Positions 10,912 to 22,432 are shown, numbered from the stretch's first letter. The stretch is 28,609 bases of DNA from Sperchopsis tessellata (GCA_033557685.1 JAWQRN010000539.1:1-28609), one strand, 5' to 3'. The notes: generated from the sequence alone by a model not told the origin. Program-made: numbers and translations.

Positions 10912-12979
10912 TTGATAAGTGAGTTAGAATTTATAGCAATAAGATCTGAAGAAGATAAAGTGATTAATCTGTAACAAATAGTTTATTTTTATTTTAAATA
11001 CACACCCCTGTAGTATATACTAACCTATTGTGAGTTTTTAATTAATACACGCCCTACAAGTTCGTAAAATTGTTATTTCGCATTGCACTCCCCACAATTA
11101 GCATCACGGTTTTATGTCTACAGTTAATATATCAAAGCAAATACGTCTACTAGTCTTGTATAATAATATTTTAATGATAGGTATTTCGACTTACCTACCT
11201 CATAAACTTATTTCGATTTTAAACTTGTTTGAATAACAAAATTTAATTATTGAGCTGGTTCTGAAAATTAAATATTTCGAAATAGTTCAGCCATGAAAAA
11301 TTTTATGTGTAACTTAGCCTGTTTTATCTAAGGTTATTCTGTAAATAATCATTATCATCATTTTATCATAAATTTATCTTTTGATTTTGATTCTCAAGGC
11401 TGTAGTATGTATTTTACGGCCAGCACTAGTTATATCCATTCAAGATTGGATGTGTGGTGGTATGACATCCTCATATTTAACTTCCTACTACAGTGTGAGA
11501 GTATTATTGAAAAAAAGTTTGCGCCAATTTTTAGTTAGATTATATATTAGGTTAGAAAGTACTCCCTCATGTACGGTACGCAGAATTATGATGAGGTTTT
11601 GAAGCCAAGGTAAAAGGATGCCAATTTATTCCCTATCGATTATGTTTCCCGTTCAAATTGATACTGCTCGCAATAAATTTTATGTTACAACACATTAAAA
11701 TACTGGTATGTCTATCTGGAAAGCATTTTATATTTTTATATAAAACGTTGCCTGCATCTACTTCTCAAATAAATAACTCACAAGATAAATAGCAGCAAAT
11801 TGATCTAAGAAATATGGAAATTATTATTTGGCTTTGGTGAAAGTCCTACTTTAATTTCACTCCACAGTAATAACATCTACCGAATAATTATCGAGCCTTC
11901 ACCTATTGTATCCATCGCTTAGTTAAATGAAATGAGACAACTTTTCAGTTAATGAAAATAAAAATAAATACTCATTATCGGTTAGAGCAAAGCACTTCAA
12001 ATTGAATATGTAGTCATAACTGATACATTTCTATACACTGAATTATTTTTGTCATAATTGATGTTGAGGAACGGGTTATTCGTAGGTCAAGTGACTATTC
12101 TACACTTACTTTATTGAATCATAAACAAACGAACTTATGCTCTCTTAATGCTAAATTTGAAGGTATACTTTTTTATCTTTAAAGTTATTTTCGAAAATTC
12201 CAAAGAAGTAAACAACCATGAAAGATTGCAAATAGTAAACAATTACCCGCCGTAATTTGAAAATGCAAAACATTTAGAATGAAACTATAGAAACCCTTAC
12301 ATTATAACTAATTGGAACACGGAACAAAATTTCTCAATTTTTTATATGCACTTAAAAAAATTATAGACCATCTCATTTTTAGGACATTAGCAGGATATGA
12401 TATGATATGTATTACTCCCTAAACAGGAATATATAAGGATAACTCTACAAATTAATAAAAGCTTGTGCCATATGGTTACTCTGCAAAGCATTTATCATAC
12501 AATGGAACGTCACAATATCTACATATTCTTGTTGTTACCCGCCATAAGCAGCATATCTCTATTTGGTATTTATTGGTATTACTATATGATCAATTCTATC
12601 GAATCACACTTCAAAACATGTTCTTCCCTCACCAAAATTGGATTCTTGTAGTCCTGTTCTTTTACGATTTAATGTCGGGGCTCATAAGCAAGCAAGGACT
12701 GTTTTTCGTCTTATATTGCAGCTTGGTATTTTTGTCTGGGTGAAGTATTTGGTATAGTCTCCAAGTGTTCTTTATGGATATGTCTAGAAATTGGGTAAAT
12801 AATGGCCACCACCATTTATGAGTAAATTCTTGTTCTATATAATTATACTTGCTATCCCCAAAGGGAAATGTCGGATTCCTACCGATTGAACTCCCCCCCC
12901 CTGCCAACTCGCTCATAAGACTGAAACCGCGTTTGTATTTTTTCAGTGTCAAGGCTATCATCTACTCATAATAGATAAC
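10912..12979. other. AT-rich sequence without a recognised gene
   Basis: Frames at 11381-11602 (+), 12463-12743 (+) and 12662-12961 (-) have no family motif. A run of nine C occurs at 12893-12901. The last few hundred bases may belong to the LINE that follows, but no RT motif is visible there. Confidence 0.45.
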
Positions 12980-14222
12980 TGTGCCCATCATCTCCAGCTA
13001 TATTTCTCTTTGTTCTCGATTATTTCTCGTACCAAACCCAAACCTAAAGGTCTCTCGTTATCATCATTTCACATCCCACAACAATACACAAAAATCTAAT
13101 ATTATCCGCCGGAACTGCACATGCAGTAAATTGTGTACCCGAATTGTATTGGTTTTCCATGCATGTACATTTAGTAGGGTGTTTTCCAAAATAGTGGACC
13201 ATCATTTCTATCTATCTGTAGATAGTTTGCTATAATGCAGTTAGCACTCAGTTTTTGCTTACGTCCATTCTATCATCAAGTATGGCTTGATTTTCTGTGG
13301 AGGCTCCAGCGCCGCAAAATCAATATTTTTATTGCAGAAGCGAGGCATCACGGCAATAGTCAGTTGCTTGAATCCTGCAGACCTTATTACAGGTGCTGCG
13401 GAATTCTTAATCTGCCGTGTTTATTTATAATGAAATGTGCTACATATATGTATTTGAATAAATCAAGGTTGCTCGTCGGCACTGATGCCCATGACCCCAA
13501 CAATCGCCGCAGGGATAATATCAGGCCGGATTGTCCACATAGATCTCTATTTCGAGATTTTATTTTTGTACCGGGGAGTAAAAATGTTTCAATATCTATA
13601 TGTTCATATGAGGATAATGGCCGAAGGTATTAATTTTAAGAGAGAGCTGCATGCGTTACTGGTTAAGAAGGTGTTTTACTCAGTGGATGAATTTTTTGAG
13701 TGTGCATGGTGAGGGATGTTTTGATGAATGTGGTTTTAGTGGACGGGTCTTTTTGTGTATATACTTGTTGATGTATACACTCTATATTTACTTCTTTATT
13801 TGCTAACTGTTTGTTTGTTGATTATACACTGTATATTACTTATTTTGTCGTTAGAACATAATTTTGTCTTTTTATGATATACTTTAATTTGTTTTAATTG
13901 TCTTTTTGTGAATGTCCTTTTGCGTTAATATTAATTTTAAAATGCTAGTTGTATATTTTTAGATATCCGTGTGTTTTCTAAAATTAGACTGCAAACATCT
14001 TATAAGGATCGGTTTATATTGTTTTATTATTGAGTGGCTTCCTGGACGATCGACGAATTTGGGAATCGTTCAGCCAGTGGTACAAAGTATAATTTTATGT
14101 TTTGTGTAATGTATTTTGATTAATGTTTAGTTTGTCTGTTTACTGATTGGGTGTAAGGTGTACCTAAATTATATATGTATTCTATACGATGGGTTACGAA
14201 TAAAGATAAATATTTATTTATT
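12980..14222 (+). mobile_element. Jockey-like LINE, 3' part (RT thumb and 3' UTR)
   Basis: Decayed 3' portion of a non-LTR retrotransposon. The RT C-terminal domain is clear: YVHSIIKYGLIFCGG at 13260, LLQKRGITAIV near 13335, SCRPYYRCCGILNLPCLFI near 13375, then the conserved HD-NNRRRDNIRP element near 13490 (usually HNTR), LYRGVKMFQYL near 13567 and FYSVDEFFECAW ending at 13712. The frame changes at least twice: the first part and the last part share one frame, and the middle (13235-13633) is in another. Weaker similarity reaches back to about 12980. The following 500 bases without coding look like the 3' UTR, ending near 14200 in GAATAAAGATAAATA. The YADD catalytic region is missing, so the copy is dead. 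Confidence 0.75.
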
Positions 14223-14579
14223 GAAAATGTCACATATCGTGAAGTTCTTCTGTAAAAGATCGAAGTATTTTTTGAGTATGTAAAACCTATCATTTTCTTC
14301 TAATATGCTTTTGTTAATCAAATGAATACATTGCTAAATATATTTCTCAATATTGAGTTGAAGACACCAGAATTAGATGCCTGCTCCCAATTTTATGTAA
14401 GCCACTTATGATAAAAATACCGATAAATTTATCTAGATATTCAAAATCAAGATTGAAGCTTATTATATTCTTTTATCGAACATTTATTTCGCTTTGATTT
14501 AGAATAAGTTGAGTTATCCTTCAGTATTTTTGTGGACGTTTATAGATTTATCTTAAGTTGCAAAATTTGTCTCACTTTC
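14223..14579. other. AT-rich spacer
   Basis: No gene seen; lies between the LINE 3' end and the piggyBac-like fragment. Confidence 0.5.
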
Positions 14580-15367
14580 TTTGCAGACACTTCTCCCATT
14601 TTATGATATCAACTTGATTTTTGACTTTGCTTGTTCGGGAGTAATTGGCAAGGATTCATTCACTTTTCGTTTCTTGTTAGTCTTATCTATAGTTGGTGGC
14701 GTCGATGGTTTTACATCATTCTCGTCCTCGTTTTTAATGACGGATATAAATAATTTAAAATTACTGCAACACCTCATTCATTTCTCAGACTAGTTTCAGC
14801 CACGTCACCATCATCTAAATCTTCCATATCTGTTAATTCGTCTGAGTTTGGTGTATGATGTCAATATTGACGTCGTTAATATCATTTTTCTCGATATCAG
14901 CAAAAAACTCATCGTCTTTAAACATGGCTGCGATCTTAGCGATCGTAAAGAACTTCTTTACACTCACTTCTAACAAGTACAACTTTTGCTAGATATGATA
15001 TCCCATCACGCCAATGTCAAAAAGAACGAGATATGAAGTTTGAAGATGTAAAAGGCTTACTTACAATTTATTCCACAAAATCACTCTTTACAGACACAAA
15101 ATTAAGTCAATGAAAAGGCCTCGTATTAAAATGATTCACACTTGACGATTTTGGTCACTTTTGTATAGCTATCTAAGACAGAATGCGCGAGGTTGTCATT
15201 TCAAACCGGCAGTTCACGAAAACCTAGGTGCAGTTGCGATATCTACGCATTCTAAAAGTACTTAGTTCAAAATTAACTCACGTAAGTTTTTCTCATTTAA
15301 CACTAGAATTTGTTTTGAAAAAAATTTTTTGCGTCCAAAAATGTGGCATTGGCGGGTAATGGGTTAA
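14580..15367 (-). mobile_element. piggyBac-like transposon, 5' end and transposase N-terminus
   Basis: On the minus strand the element starts at 15363 with CCCATTACCCGCCAATGCC; the CCC start is typical of piggyBac-family inverted ends. It is flanked outside by TTAA (15364-15367), the target site used by piggyBac transposases. About 440 bases of leader follow, then ATG at 14925 and the acidic N-terminal region typical of these proteins: MFKDDEFFADIEKND, then DLDDGDVAETSL, EDENDVKPSTPP and a basic TNKKRKVNESLP. These segments are joined across frameshifts and stops. Homology stops near 14580; the DDE catalytic domain and the other inverted end were not found, so the copy is truncated. The 70-residue plus-strand frame at 14581-14793 is its antisense shadow. 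Confidence 0.6.
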
Positions 15368-15628
15368 ACAAACATATGAAGGCACAACAAATATCACTTT
15401 GAATCGAATCAAAGAAAAGTTATCAAGCGTTGATTAGTTTAGTGACCTAATGCATTATTGTACTGAAATTCAGAAATATGACTGTGTGACTAAATTTGTA
15501 ATGCCTTATACCTTTTATTAATCGCATTAACGTCAGTATATTTAGTGTACCAATACAAGAATTAGGTCATCACTCGTTTCGTCCATGTGTCTATAACACA
15601 TAGAGTAATCGACGCAGACATGTTTATT

Positions 15629-15631
<3 letters not shown>

Positions 15632-15695
<64 letters not shown>
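15632..15695. repeat. Long (AT)n microsatellite
   Basis: About 60 bases of uninterrupted alternating A and T. Confidence 0.97.
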
Positions 15696-15699
<4 letters not shown>

Positions 15700-16002
15700 A
15701 CCATGCCTACCTTAGCACAGCAGGTAATTATTTTTTAATCTTATACGAATCAATTTTAGATGGACAATAACATTTTATGACACGTTTTATCTGCTTTATC
15801 AGCTGAAATATCCGACTTTTTCTAAGAAGCTTACTTTGAAGTTCTTACAGTATACAGGGGGAGGTGTAAACTGTTGCTATTATCAGAACGTCCCCATAAC
15901 CACATCTTTCTCACACAGTTACCACCCTTTTTGTGACAGTAGTATCATTGAATTTAATAAACGTTTTCGTAAAAAAATATATATACTCCTTTTAGTAATT
16001 GT
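15696..16002. other. Spacer before the foldback repeat
   Basis: A frame at 15836-16081 (+) runs into the foldback repeat and shows no family motif; it is unlikely to be a gene. Confidence 0.45.
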
Positions 16003-16110
16003 TTCCGGGTGGAAACCGTGTAGAGGCTCTGATAAGCACTTATCAGAGCCTTCCATCCGAAAACAACATTCATACAGATAATAACCGTGGAAGCCTATTA
16101 CATTTAATCC
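16003..16110. repeat. Foldback repeat with nested hairpins, copy 1
   Basis: A perfect 12-base inverted repeat, GGCTCTGATAAG and CTTATCAGAGCC with a two-base loop, lies at 16025-16050. It is nested in an outer pair, GTTTCCGGGTGGAA against TTCCATCCGAAAAC, with two mismatches. The right side (16061-16110, AACATTCATACAGATAATAA, then CCGTGGAAGCCTATTACATT) recurs at 26091-26140. It is a dispersed non-coding repeat, probably the end of a small non-autonomous transposon. Confidence 0.75.
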
Positions 16111-16177
16111 ATTAAGAAATTTTATTTGTGATGATTAATTAGATAATTTTAATGAACAGTTTACAAATTTTCTTAAA

Positions 16178-16194
16178 ATGATTTTTTTTTTCAG
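16178..16194 (+). promoter_or_regulatory. Splice acceptor of the GPCR exon
   Basis: A run of T ending in CAG lies immediately before the first GPCR codon (GCG). It is the expected polypyrimidine tract and 3' splice site. The reading frame upstream of this point no longer resembles a receptor, which supports this boundary. Confidence 0.75.
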
Positions 16195-16452
16195 GCGAAT
16201 TCGGCAAACAACCTGTTGCTCCTCCATCTAGGAGTCGTGGATACCTTACTAGGAATACTATTCCTTACTTTTACGGCTCCTGGGCTAGGGAAGGGAGGAT
16301 GGTTATCTGGCGGAATTCCTTGTATCCTTCATGGATTTTTGTTTACACTCCTACACCCAGTTGCTCTATGGACAGTATGTGGTCTCAACTGCGATCGATA
16401 CTACGCTATTGCTGCTCCATTGCATTACGGACATCTGGTGAATCCAAAAAAG
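16195..16452 (+). CDS. Class A GPCR, internal exon (TM2 to intracellular loop 2)
   Basis: Internal exon of a rhodopsin-family G-protein coupled receptor, a plasma-membrane protein that signals through heterotrimeric G proteins. A polypyrimidine run ending TTTTTTTTTCAG precedes it and an AAG|GTATAG donor follows. The exon is exactly 86 codons, phase 0 at both ends, with no stop. Landmarks fit the family numbering: LHLGVVD gives D2.50 at residue 16; W36 and G39 are the loop-1 W and G; C43 is the disulfide C3.25; DRY is residues 67-69, placing R3.50 exactly 25 residues after C3.25. Residue 50 (position 3.32) is Phe, not the Asp of amine receptors, so an amine ligand is unlikely. His-Pro at 3.36-3.37 is unusual. 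The exon ends in intracellular loop 2 (APLHY, then VNPKK). Exons for TM1 and TM4-7 are not recognised here. The GPCR class is secure; the ligand and subfamily are unknown. Confidence 0.9.
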
Positions 16453-16458
16453 GTATAG
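16453..16458 (+). promoter_or_regulatory. Splice donor of the GPCR exon
   Basis: GTATAG follows the AAG codon that ends the receptor homology. The frame hits a TAG within two codons, so the open frame must be spliced here. The donor is phase 0. Confidence 0.7.
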
Positions 16459-17447
16459 ATGGCTAAAATTATTAGTTAAAGAGCTATAAGACTGTGAAAT
16501 ATATATTTTTTAAACATCTATATTTAGTTCAATAAACTCACAAATGGAAATAATATCGTATTTAATGAGATTCCGGTTGGTTTTAATTATATAGGTGACT
16601 CACAACTTTATAGTCCAATTACGATATGATGAGTAATTCAGGCAAACACAATTATTTTTGTCTGTGTAATATTATGCTTATTCTTATCTATAAGAAGTTC
16701 ATAGTGTCCTCATATGTCCATCTTTCGCTAAAATCTCGTGGATATCTAGAAGAAATTCAATAAGTCACAGGAAGTCTTTTGTCACTGCTTTCTGTATTCC
16801 TGTTCCTGTTTGTTTGTAATACCTCTAATTTCTTATTTTTTTAATGAATCAACCATTGATCAATCAATGAAAAATCCGTATCACTGTATAAATATTGAGT
16901 ATAAAATAAAGTGCATTAAGCAGAATAAACAACGGCATTTTAAAACTTTTTATAGTAGAATATCAAACCATTGCCGAAATTTCAATTCGGGCTATTTTCG
17001 AAACCCTAACTTAAAACACTTTTTATTTTATTATGACGCCCTATCTAAATTGAAAATTGCTATATTTTGGAATGAAAATCATTTTAAAAATGAATTATTG
17101 CTTCTGTGATTACTAATGCTGAGAATTTTTGTCACTATAGTTCTGACAACGTTCCAGCATAATTCAAAAGTTGAAAGCCGAATTGCTATAAGTTAAATAG
17201 AAAAGTGTACGAAGAATAAATTACATAGTGGATGCAGTTAAACTGATAATAGGTCAAAATCCTAAAAAAGCATCAAATGCAGCTGTCGTTCAACAGCTTT
17301 TGTAAGACAAGATGTTGATTCCAAAGTGTATTTTGAAGAATTGTAATTCTGTGCTATTTAATTAATGTCGTGCTAAGTATGGCTTTTTACAACAGGTAGG
17401 TATCAATCTATGATCGCAACAAAGTTTCAGGAACGCTCTGATATACA
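16459..17447. other. Probable intron sequence after the GPCR exon
   Basis: A 99-codon frame at 16810-17109 (+) lacks any recognised motif and has the Asn/Lys/Phe bias expected of AT-rich DNA. The last few hundred bases may contain the 5' region of the Penelope-like element. Confidence 0.4.
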
Positions 17448-19390
17448 AGGCTTTAACTTCGCTCCATTGTGCAGAAGAAATAATGTCGAAGATATCGTTT
17501 GCAATGTCGAATCCAATAATCGTAGACTATCTAAGGAGTTATCAGATCCTATTAATCATAACACTGTCCGCTTTCTAGAATAGATCAAGCACCACCAGGA
17601 GAATCTACCCAGAAATGAATGTTTAACTCTAAACAGTCCTCTCTGAGGACAAAAATAACGCGACTGTCACAATGGACCCTTCCACGTACGATGAAAAAAT
17701 GTTGCAATTTCTGCAAGGTCGTGTATTCAATCCCCTGGCTCACAATCCGGCCAACAAATTAGAGAATGCGGTGTTATCTATAATTAAAATTTATATGTCG
17801 ACCCGAATGAGCAGAAATCTGTTTTGCCTCACGGTTCTCGCACCCCTAAGATTTACGGACTCCCGAAGATCCACAAACCAGGAGCTTTACTACGACCTAT
17901 TTTAAGTATCAATCTCAACAATCAGTCACCAATTTATTTCACTTGCCATTTCAGCCAGTGTTTTAGAATATTGTCATCATAGATCAAAAAGATTTTTAAC
18001 ATGGTTCTAATTAAGGACGTTCTACTTCTTAGCTTCGACGTAGTTTCTTTTTTCACGATTCTCTGCAGATTATTCGCCAACTGCTGGTTAACAAATCTCT
18101 CCCATATATCATTATCAACTTAGACAAAGTACGCCTGGGTACTTCATATCATACAAGTTTCGCGGCGAGTTCTATGAATAAACTTCTGGTGAGGCAATTA
18201 AATCCTCAATCTCTCCGACAACCGTAAAAATTTTTATGGAGGCTTTCGAGGAAGAAGTATTTCCACCTGTTTTCCTGAAACCAACAATATTGGGTTAGGT
18301 ATATGGACTACACATTTGTAGTATGCCCTCATGGTTTGGAAACTTTTGATGCTTTCCTACGACACATTAGTTTATTCAGTTTATAGTGGATGTTGAAGCT
18401 TCTGGGGTAATATCTTTTTTGGACGTCCTTCTTGCAAACCGTGTTGATGGCACACTGGGCTATTCAGTCTATCGCAAGTCCACACACACATTAATATGTA
18501 CCTTCTTACCATATTTTCACACCATCCCCCACAGCAATTATCAGTAGTCAGTTCTGTAGTCTATGGAGCTTTCAGTTTCAGTAGTAAAGTTAAAGCACTA
18601 TCATAGTCAACGGGTACAAAGCTTCGATTATACAAAGATCCGTTCACAGTCTTAAAAATTCCACTCCGCCTAGCCAGAACCTGGATCTCACTGGCTATGT
18701 ATAATTACCGTACGTGCAAAACATGACAGAGAATATTCTGTCGAGACTCTGTTCCGATGTTCAATAAAAATCAGCGAAATACTTCCATCTTAGAAATTCT
18801 TCTGCAATTCAATGGAGTATACAGAATTCAAATATATGTAAGTTAGTGTACATAGTTCAATCAAAAAGAAGAATTTCCACTCGCTGCAGAGTCACCCAGT
18901 TATCTCACTCTTTTGCTAGACTTATATAGATTGAAACACATAAACATTTGGAAAACCTAACCGCGACAATTGGTATCTCCTGGCTTCTTCATAGAAATAT
19001 ACATTATAAAAACTCAGTAGAACGTCCGCAAACTACATCGGCGGTCAGTTATTATCGTTCAATATGAAACCGACCTGCCGAATATAATATCCCCGTTGGC
19101 GCACTCCCACGTCAAATACGTCGGCGCACCTCGGACTTCAATCAGTTTATGACTATCATTTCTGAGAACCACATGTCAATCTATAATTAGCACTTTTTAA
19201 AGCAGTTTACATTCAGCACATTTAAGAGCTAAATGTTTTGATACTGTTACCTTCAACGGTGGACGAAACGTCGGCATAAAGAAAATCCAACACACAGTGT
19301 GTCTTCCGAAAAGCCTGTAGATATCTACTGTTGGGGTCTACGTACAGAATAAATTTAAAAACTGTTCGTTTGTCATTGGTATTACGCTTA
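17448..19390 (+). mobile_element. Penelope-like element, decayed copy
   Basis: Penelope-like retroelement, whose single protein fuses a reverse transcriptase to a GIY-YIG endonuclease. In order: KGFNFAP with EDIVCNVES (17448 on); EDKNNATVTMDPSTYDEKM at about 17650; KIYGLPKIHKPGALLRPILS at 17848-17907, the most diagnostic motif; LLSFDVVSFFT near 18023; the catalytic box RYMDYTF at 18297, where the family has YxDD and one Asp has become Tyr; FLDVLL near 18413; YRKSTHT at 18470. A GVYRI start of the endonuclease is visible at 18814, but its YVG and catalytic residues are largely lost. The coding trace fades by about 19390. Many stops and frameshifts show that it is inactive. It is a different lineage from the copy at the right end. 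Confidence 0.85.
17672..17907 (+). pseudogene. Penelope-like RT, N-terminal domain remnant
   Basis: The longest open piece (to 17905) starts in the middle of the conserved ATVTMDPSTYDEKM block and then slips out of frame. The true frame resumes at 17848 with KIYGLPKIHK. The start codon is internal to the domain and is not a real start. Confidence 0.75.
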
Positions 19391-20182
19391 TCATAGCAGC
19401 AAAACTGAAATGAAGCTAGATAGTTTTCAAAGTTACCATCTTAAAATATCTAGGTCCTAAATAACTTTTATTTATATATGTTTTCATTTAGTTACTATTT
19501 AAAATAGTGTTAGCTATTATTCTTAATATTTTTGATTTCGTTTATAAATAAATATTTGTCAATTCTTTCTGACATGTTTTAACATCCAGAAGTTGTTCTC
19601 AGGAGTATAAGTTTCAAAAACGAAATATGGAAGTTGAATAAAGTTCCAATAAATTCGACGATATATTTAGAGGTAAATGTTAGGAAACTCTGCAAACTTC
19701 CCCTTTAACTTTGGTAAAGTTGAGTGATAGAGTAAAGAAAAGCTCCGCTAATTCTGTAAACATTATCCGTTCCTGATCTCTTAATATATTTTTCAAACTA
19801 GTTCGGAGAGAAGTGGCATATACACTTGTGAGGTAAATAATTAATATGGATCCTTTCAATATCAAATTACTGAGCTTTAGGTTTTACAGTTTAGAAATTC
19901 ACTTGGTAAACATATACAGGGTAACTAGAGAAGACATGGTGAATCTTAAATTTGATTCACCATCTCTTGGCGGTAAATTGATTAATCTTTTTTGTGACAA
20001 AAAGTAATAATAAAAATAGATATAAAAATTATAAAAAAATCGTAAGCAAACTAAAAATCATACAATTGATTAGTGAGGTATCCAGTGGTACTTACAATAG
20101 GTCGCAGTCAAATTATATCATCACCGAAACCTACACCACTTTCTTCATATTCACTAACTCATCATCTGGAACTTGTTAATCT
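19391..20182. other. AT-rich spacer with a small hairpin
   Basis: No gene recognised. The minus frame 19680-19865 and plus frame 19994-20179 have no family motif. A hairpin lies at 19936-19963. Confidence 0.45.
19936..19963. repeat. Perfect 10-base-arm hairpin
   Basis: ATGGTGAATC pairs with GATTCACCAT across an eight-base loop. It is not followed by a T run and no neighbouring gene calls for a terminator, so its role is unknown. Confidence 0.7.
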
Positions 20183-20368
20183 TTAGATATTGCCTTCCTT
20201 TCTATGGAATTCCCACTTTTCTTTTTGGTCTTCTTCTCTGAAATTTGTTATGCTTCTATAATATGTTCTTCTTGATATCCTACATACTTTAAGAACCTTG
20301 ACTTTGAAGTTTTGAAATTCTAGTAGTGCTCCTGATTGTTTTTTAAATATTAGCCCCAATTTGTACAA
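20183..20368 (-). pseudogene. Possible helix-turn-helix piece of a DDE-type transposon
   Basis: A 61-codon frame contains VKVLKVCRISRRTYYRSI followed by a charged stretch. This resembles the N-terminal helix-turn-helix of an arthropod DDE-endonuclease family (a V-ISRRT-R pattern). Downstream on the same strand, with stops, GDDII and LRPIV fit a conserved DD--IRR-I element of such proteins only loosely. No catalytic domain is found. The call is tentative. Confidence 0.3.
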
Positions 20369-20641
20369 CCTAGTTGATGAGCACTATTCCTTCGAAAGGT
20401 TGTATGATTATTGGTTGAAGATTATCCATCAACTCTGGATGAGTTGTCATTCACCGATGCAGCATTTGTCCATGCTTCTGGATTGCAGCAATATTAGTCT
20501 GTGTATTTATATATTAGGGTTCATTTTCATTATAAAGCTGTGTCTATACTAAACAAACGAATATCCGTCATAAAATTAGCGGAATAATAAACTGAAAGTG
20601 AAAATGGATGATTAGCAAAAATATTCCCGTAGAAATAAAGA

Positions 20642-20644
<3 letters not shown>

Positions 20645-20708
<64 letters not shown>
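20645..20708. repeat. Long (AT)n microsatellite
   Basis: About 60 bases of alternating A and T, ending in TGTATATACATG. Confidence 0.97.
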
Positions 20709-20831
20709 CATGTAGGTAAAATATATAAGAAAATATCTAACCAACCGTAGTTTATATCTTCTACAAGAAGCTGAAAAAGAAGTAATATTTTTCCTTGAAC
20801 TGTCTATATTGAATTATTAAGTAATTTTACG

Positions 20832-21045
20832 GTGGTGAATATAAACGTTAGATCATTGGTACCTACTATCGATGCATTTCGAGATTATGTTGTGGTTTGT
20901 AACTACGATAAGTAAGCAAAACTTGGCTGTCTATTATTATACCAGATATACAATTTGCTATTGAAGGTGTTAAAGCTAATTGAAAAGAAAATCCGATAAG
21001 GGCGGGAGGAATGGCAATACTTTTTAGAAGTAGAATACTATATAC
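20832..21045 (+). mobile_element. LINE endonuclease fragment (Jockey-like)
   Basis: N-terminal part of an apurinic-type endonuclease from a non-LTR retrotransposon, the enzyme that nicks target DNA for integration. The first frame reads VVNINVRSLVPTIDAFRDYV and then NYDK. After a one-base shift it reads SKTWLSIIIPDIQFAIEGV, then a stop and RAGGMAILFRSRI. These match the family blocks N-RSL-P-IDEF, SETWLS-IPD and GGGVAIY. The catalytic Glu of SETW is changed (SKTW), so it is dead. It may be the 5' part of the LINE at 22712-24885, separated by an insertion or rearrangement, or a separate fragment. Confidence 0.65.
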
Positions 21046-22432
21046 AAGGACGTTGACGTGATAGGTGTGCCAGATAAAATATAATATTTTATCAACATAA
21101 TAAGTAATTTGTAACTAAACATATATACATTTTTCTTGATGATGAAATATACGAGCTGAGATAAATATAATTTAAAATATTTCTAACTAAAAAAATACAA
21201 TTAGTAAAGCAAATAAATATTTTTTTTAGAAAATTCAAATTTCTTTTTCAATATTTGGTGATTACAAACATTTATTTTAAAAACATCTTAAATATGGTTA
21301 TCGGTTAGTCTTTATTGATTTTTTATTAAAATTTCTTAATCTGGGGAATGGTTGCTCTGAAACATAAATACTTCCGAATATGGAGATCATTTATCTTTCA
21401 AAATTCTTAATATTGCTATAGCTACATTCGGTAACAAAGAATAAAACTTGGTGGTTGAAATAAAACAAATTAGTTATCATTTGATAAAACATTATTAACA
21501 TAATTTATAGTTGAAAATTTAAATCAAATCGACATTTGTTTTCACTATTAATCATAATAGTGAAAAAGTGTAAACATATTTGATTTCAAATGTCTTTTTA
21601 GAATATTTACATTTAAACAATGAAAATATTCAGATATGTTCGTTAGAAATGCAAGTATCTACAATCAAGCGAGTTTATAAAGTTCTGGAAGAGGCTTCAA
21701 TGTTTCCATTTCAAAGTCCAAAAAATTGTTTCAACATTTTGCCGCGATTGAATCATCGTACTTCACTTTTGCAAAATAAGGCAATGTAATCCGACTCAAC
21801 ATATTTAAAAAAAAAATAAACTGGCGATAAGGTAATCCAACCTGTCTTCTATAATTTACTGTAGTAATTACATTATACATTTCAAACCATTTATGAAGAA
21901 CTTCCACGTAAAATCGGATGAATAATACAATGTTACCTCATTGATTTACCAGATCTTTTTGGTTTTAATTATTTGTTAATTCTTCCAATTAATTTGGCTT
22001 TAGAACTGACTTTGTTTTTTGCGGCTCTGGCAGCCAACACAAGTTAGCTTTTGCCAACTTACCTCTAGTGCATTAATCATTTATGATTCACTAAAAAAAC
22101 TTATTTTCACCTAAAAGATCAACACTACGATTTCCACCATCTGCAAACCACCTACCGGGATATACCTCTAACCGTGGTTATATCTTGATTTCTAGCTTTA
22201 TTTAAATATATTGTTAACTCTCTAAACAATGTTTGCATAGCATTTTCTAAAGTAATTATCCTTGATAAATTTTTAATTTTTCATTAAGAGTAATAATATG
22301 CATATTTAATTTATACTCTTTAAATGCTGATATAGATTATTTAAAAATAAGTAAGAAGCATTTGTCTCCGTGGTGCACAAAGAAGTTATTAATTATAAGA
22401 TTGAAAATATCAAATTAGTGTGCAATTAGCAG
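21046..22432. other. AT-rich sequence without a recognised gene
   Basis: A 69-codon frame at 21580-21789 (+) shows no family motif. The stretch separates two pieces of Jockey-like LINE on the same strand. Confidence 0.45.

Noticed and set aside
14581..14793. Plus-strand 70-codon frame
   Set aside because: The minus strand reads as the piggyBac-like N-terminal region over the same bases.
16025..16064. Hammerhead-like core (CTGATAAG ... CGAAAAC) in the foldback repeat
   Set aside because: The conserved CTGATGA is not matched, and the region is better explained by the perfect 26-base palindrome.
19936..19963. Transcription terminator hairpin
   Set aside because: There is no T run and the context is eukaryotic; kept only as a hairpin.
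20370..20408. Hammerhead ribozyme (GTTGATGAG ... CGAAA), as carried by some Penelope-like elements
   Set aside because: The flanks TACAACCT and AGGTTGTA pair with each other, giving a simple hairpin rather than the three-way hammerhead fold, and the core reads GTTGATGAG, not CTGATGAG.
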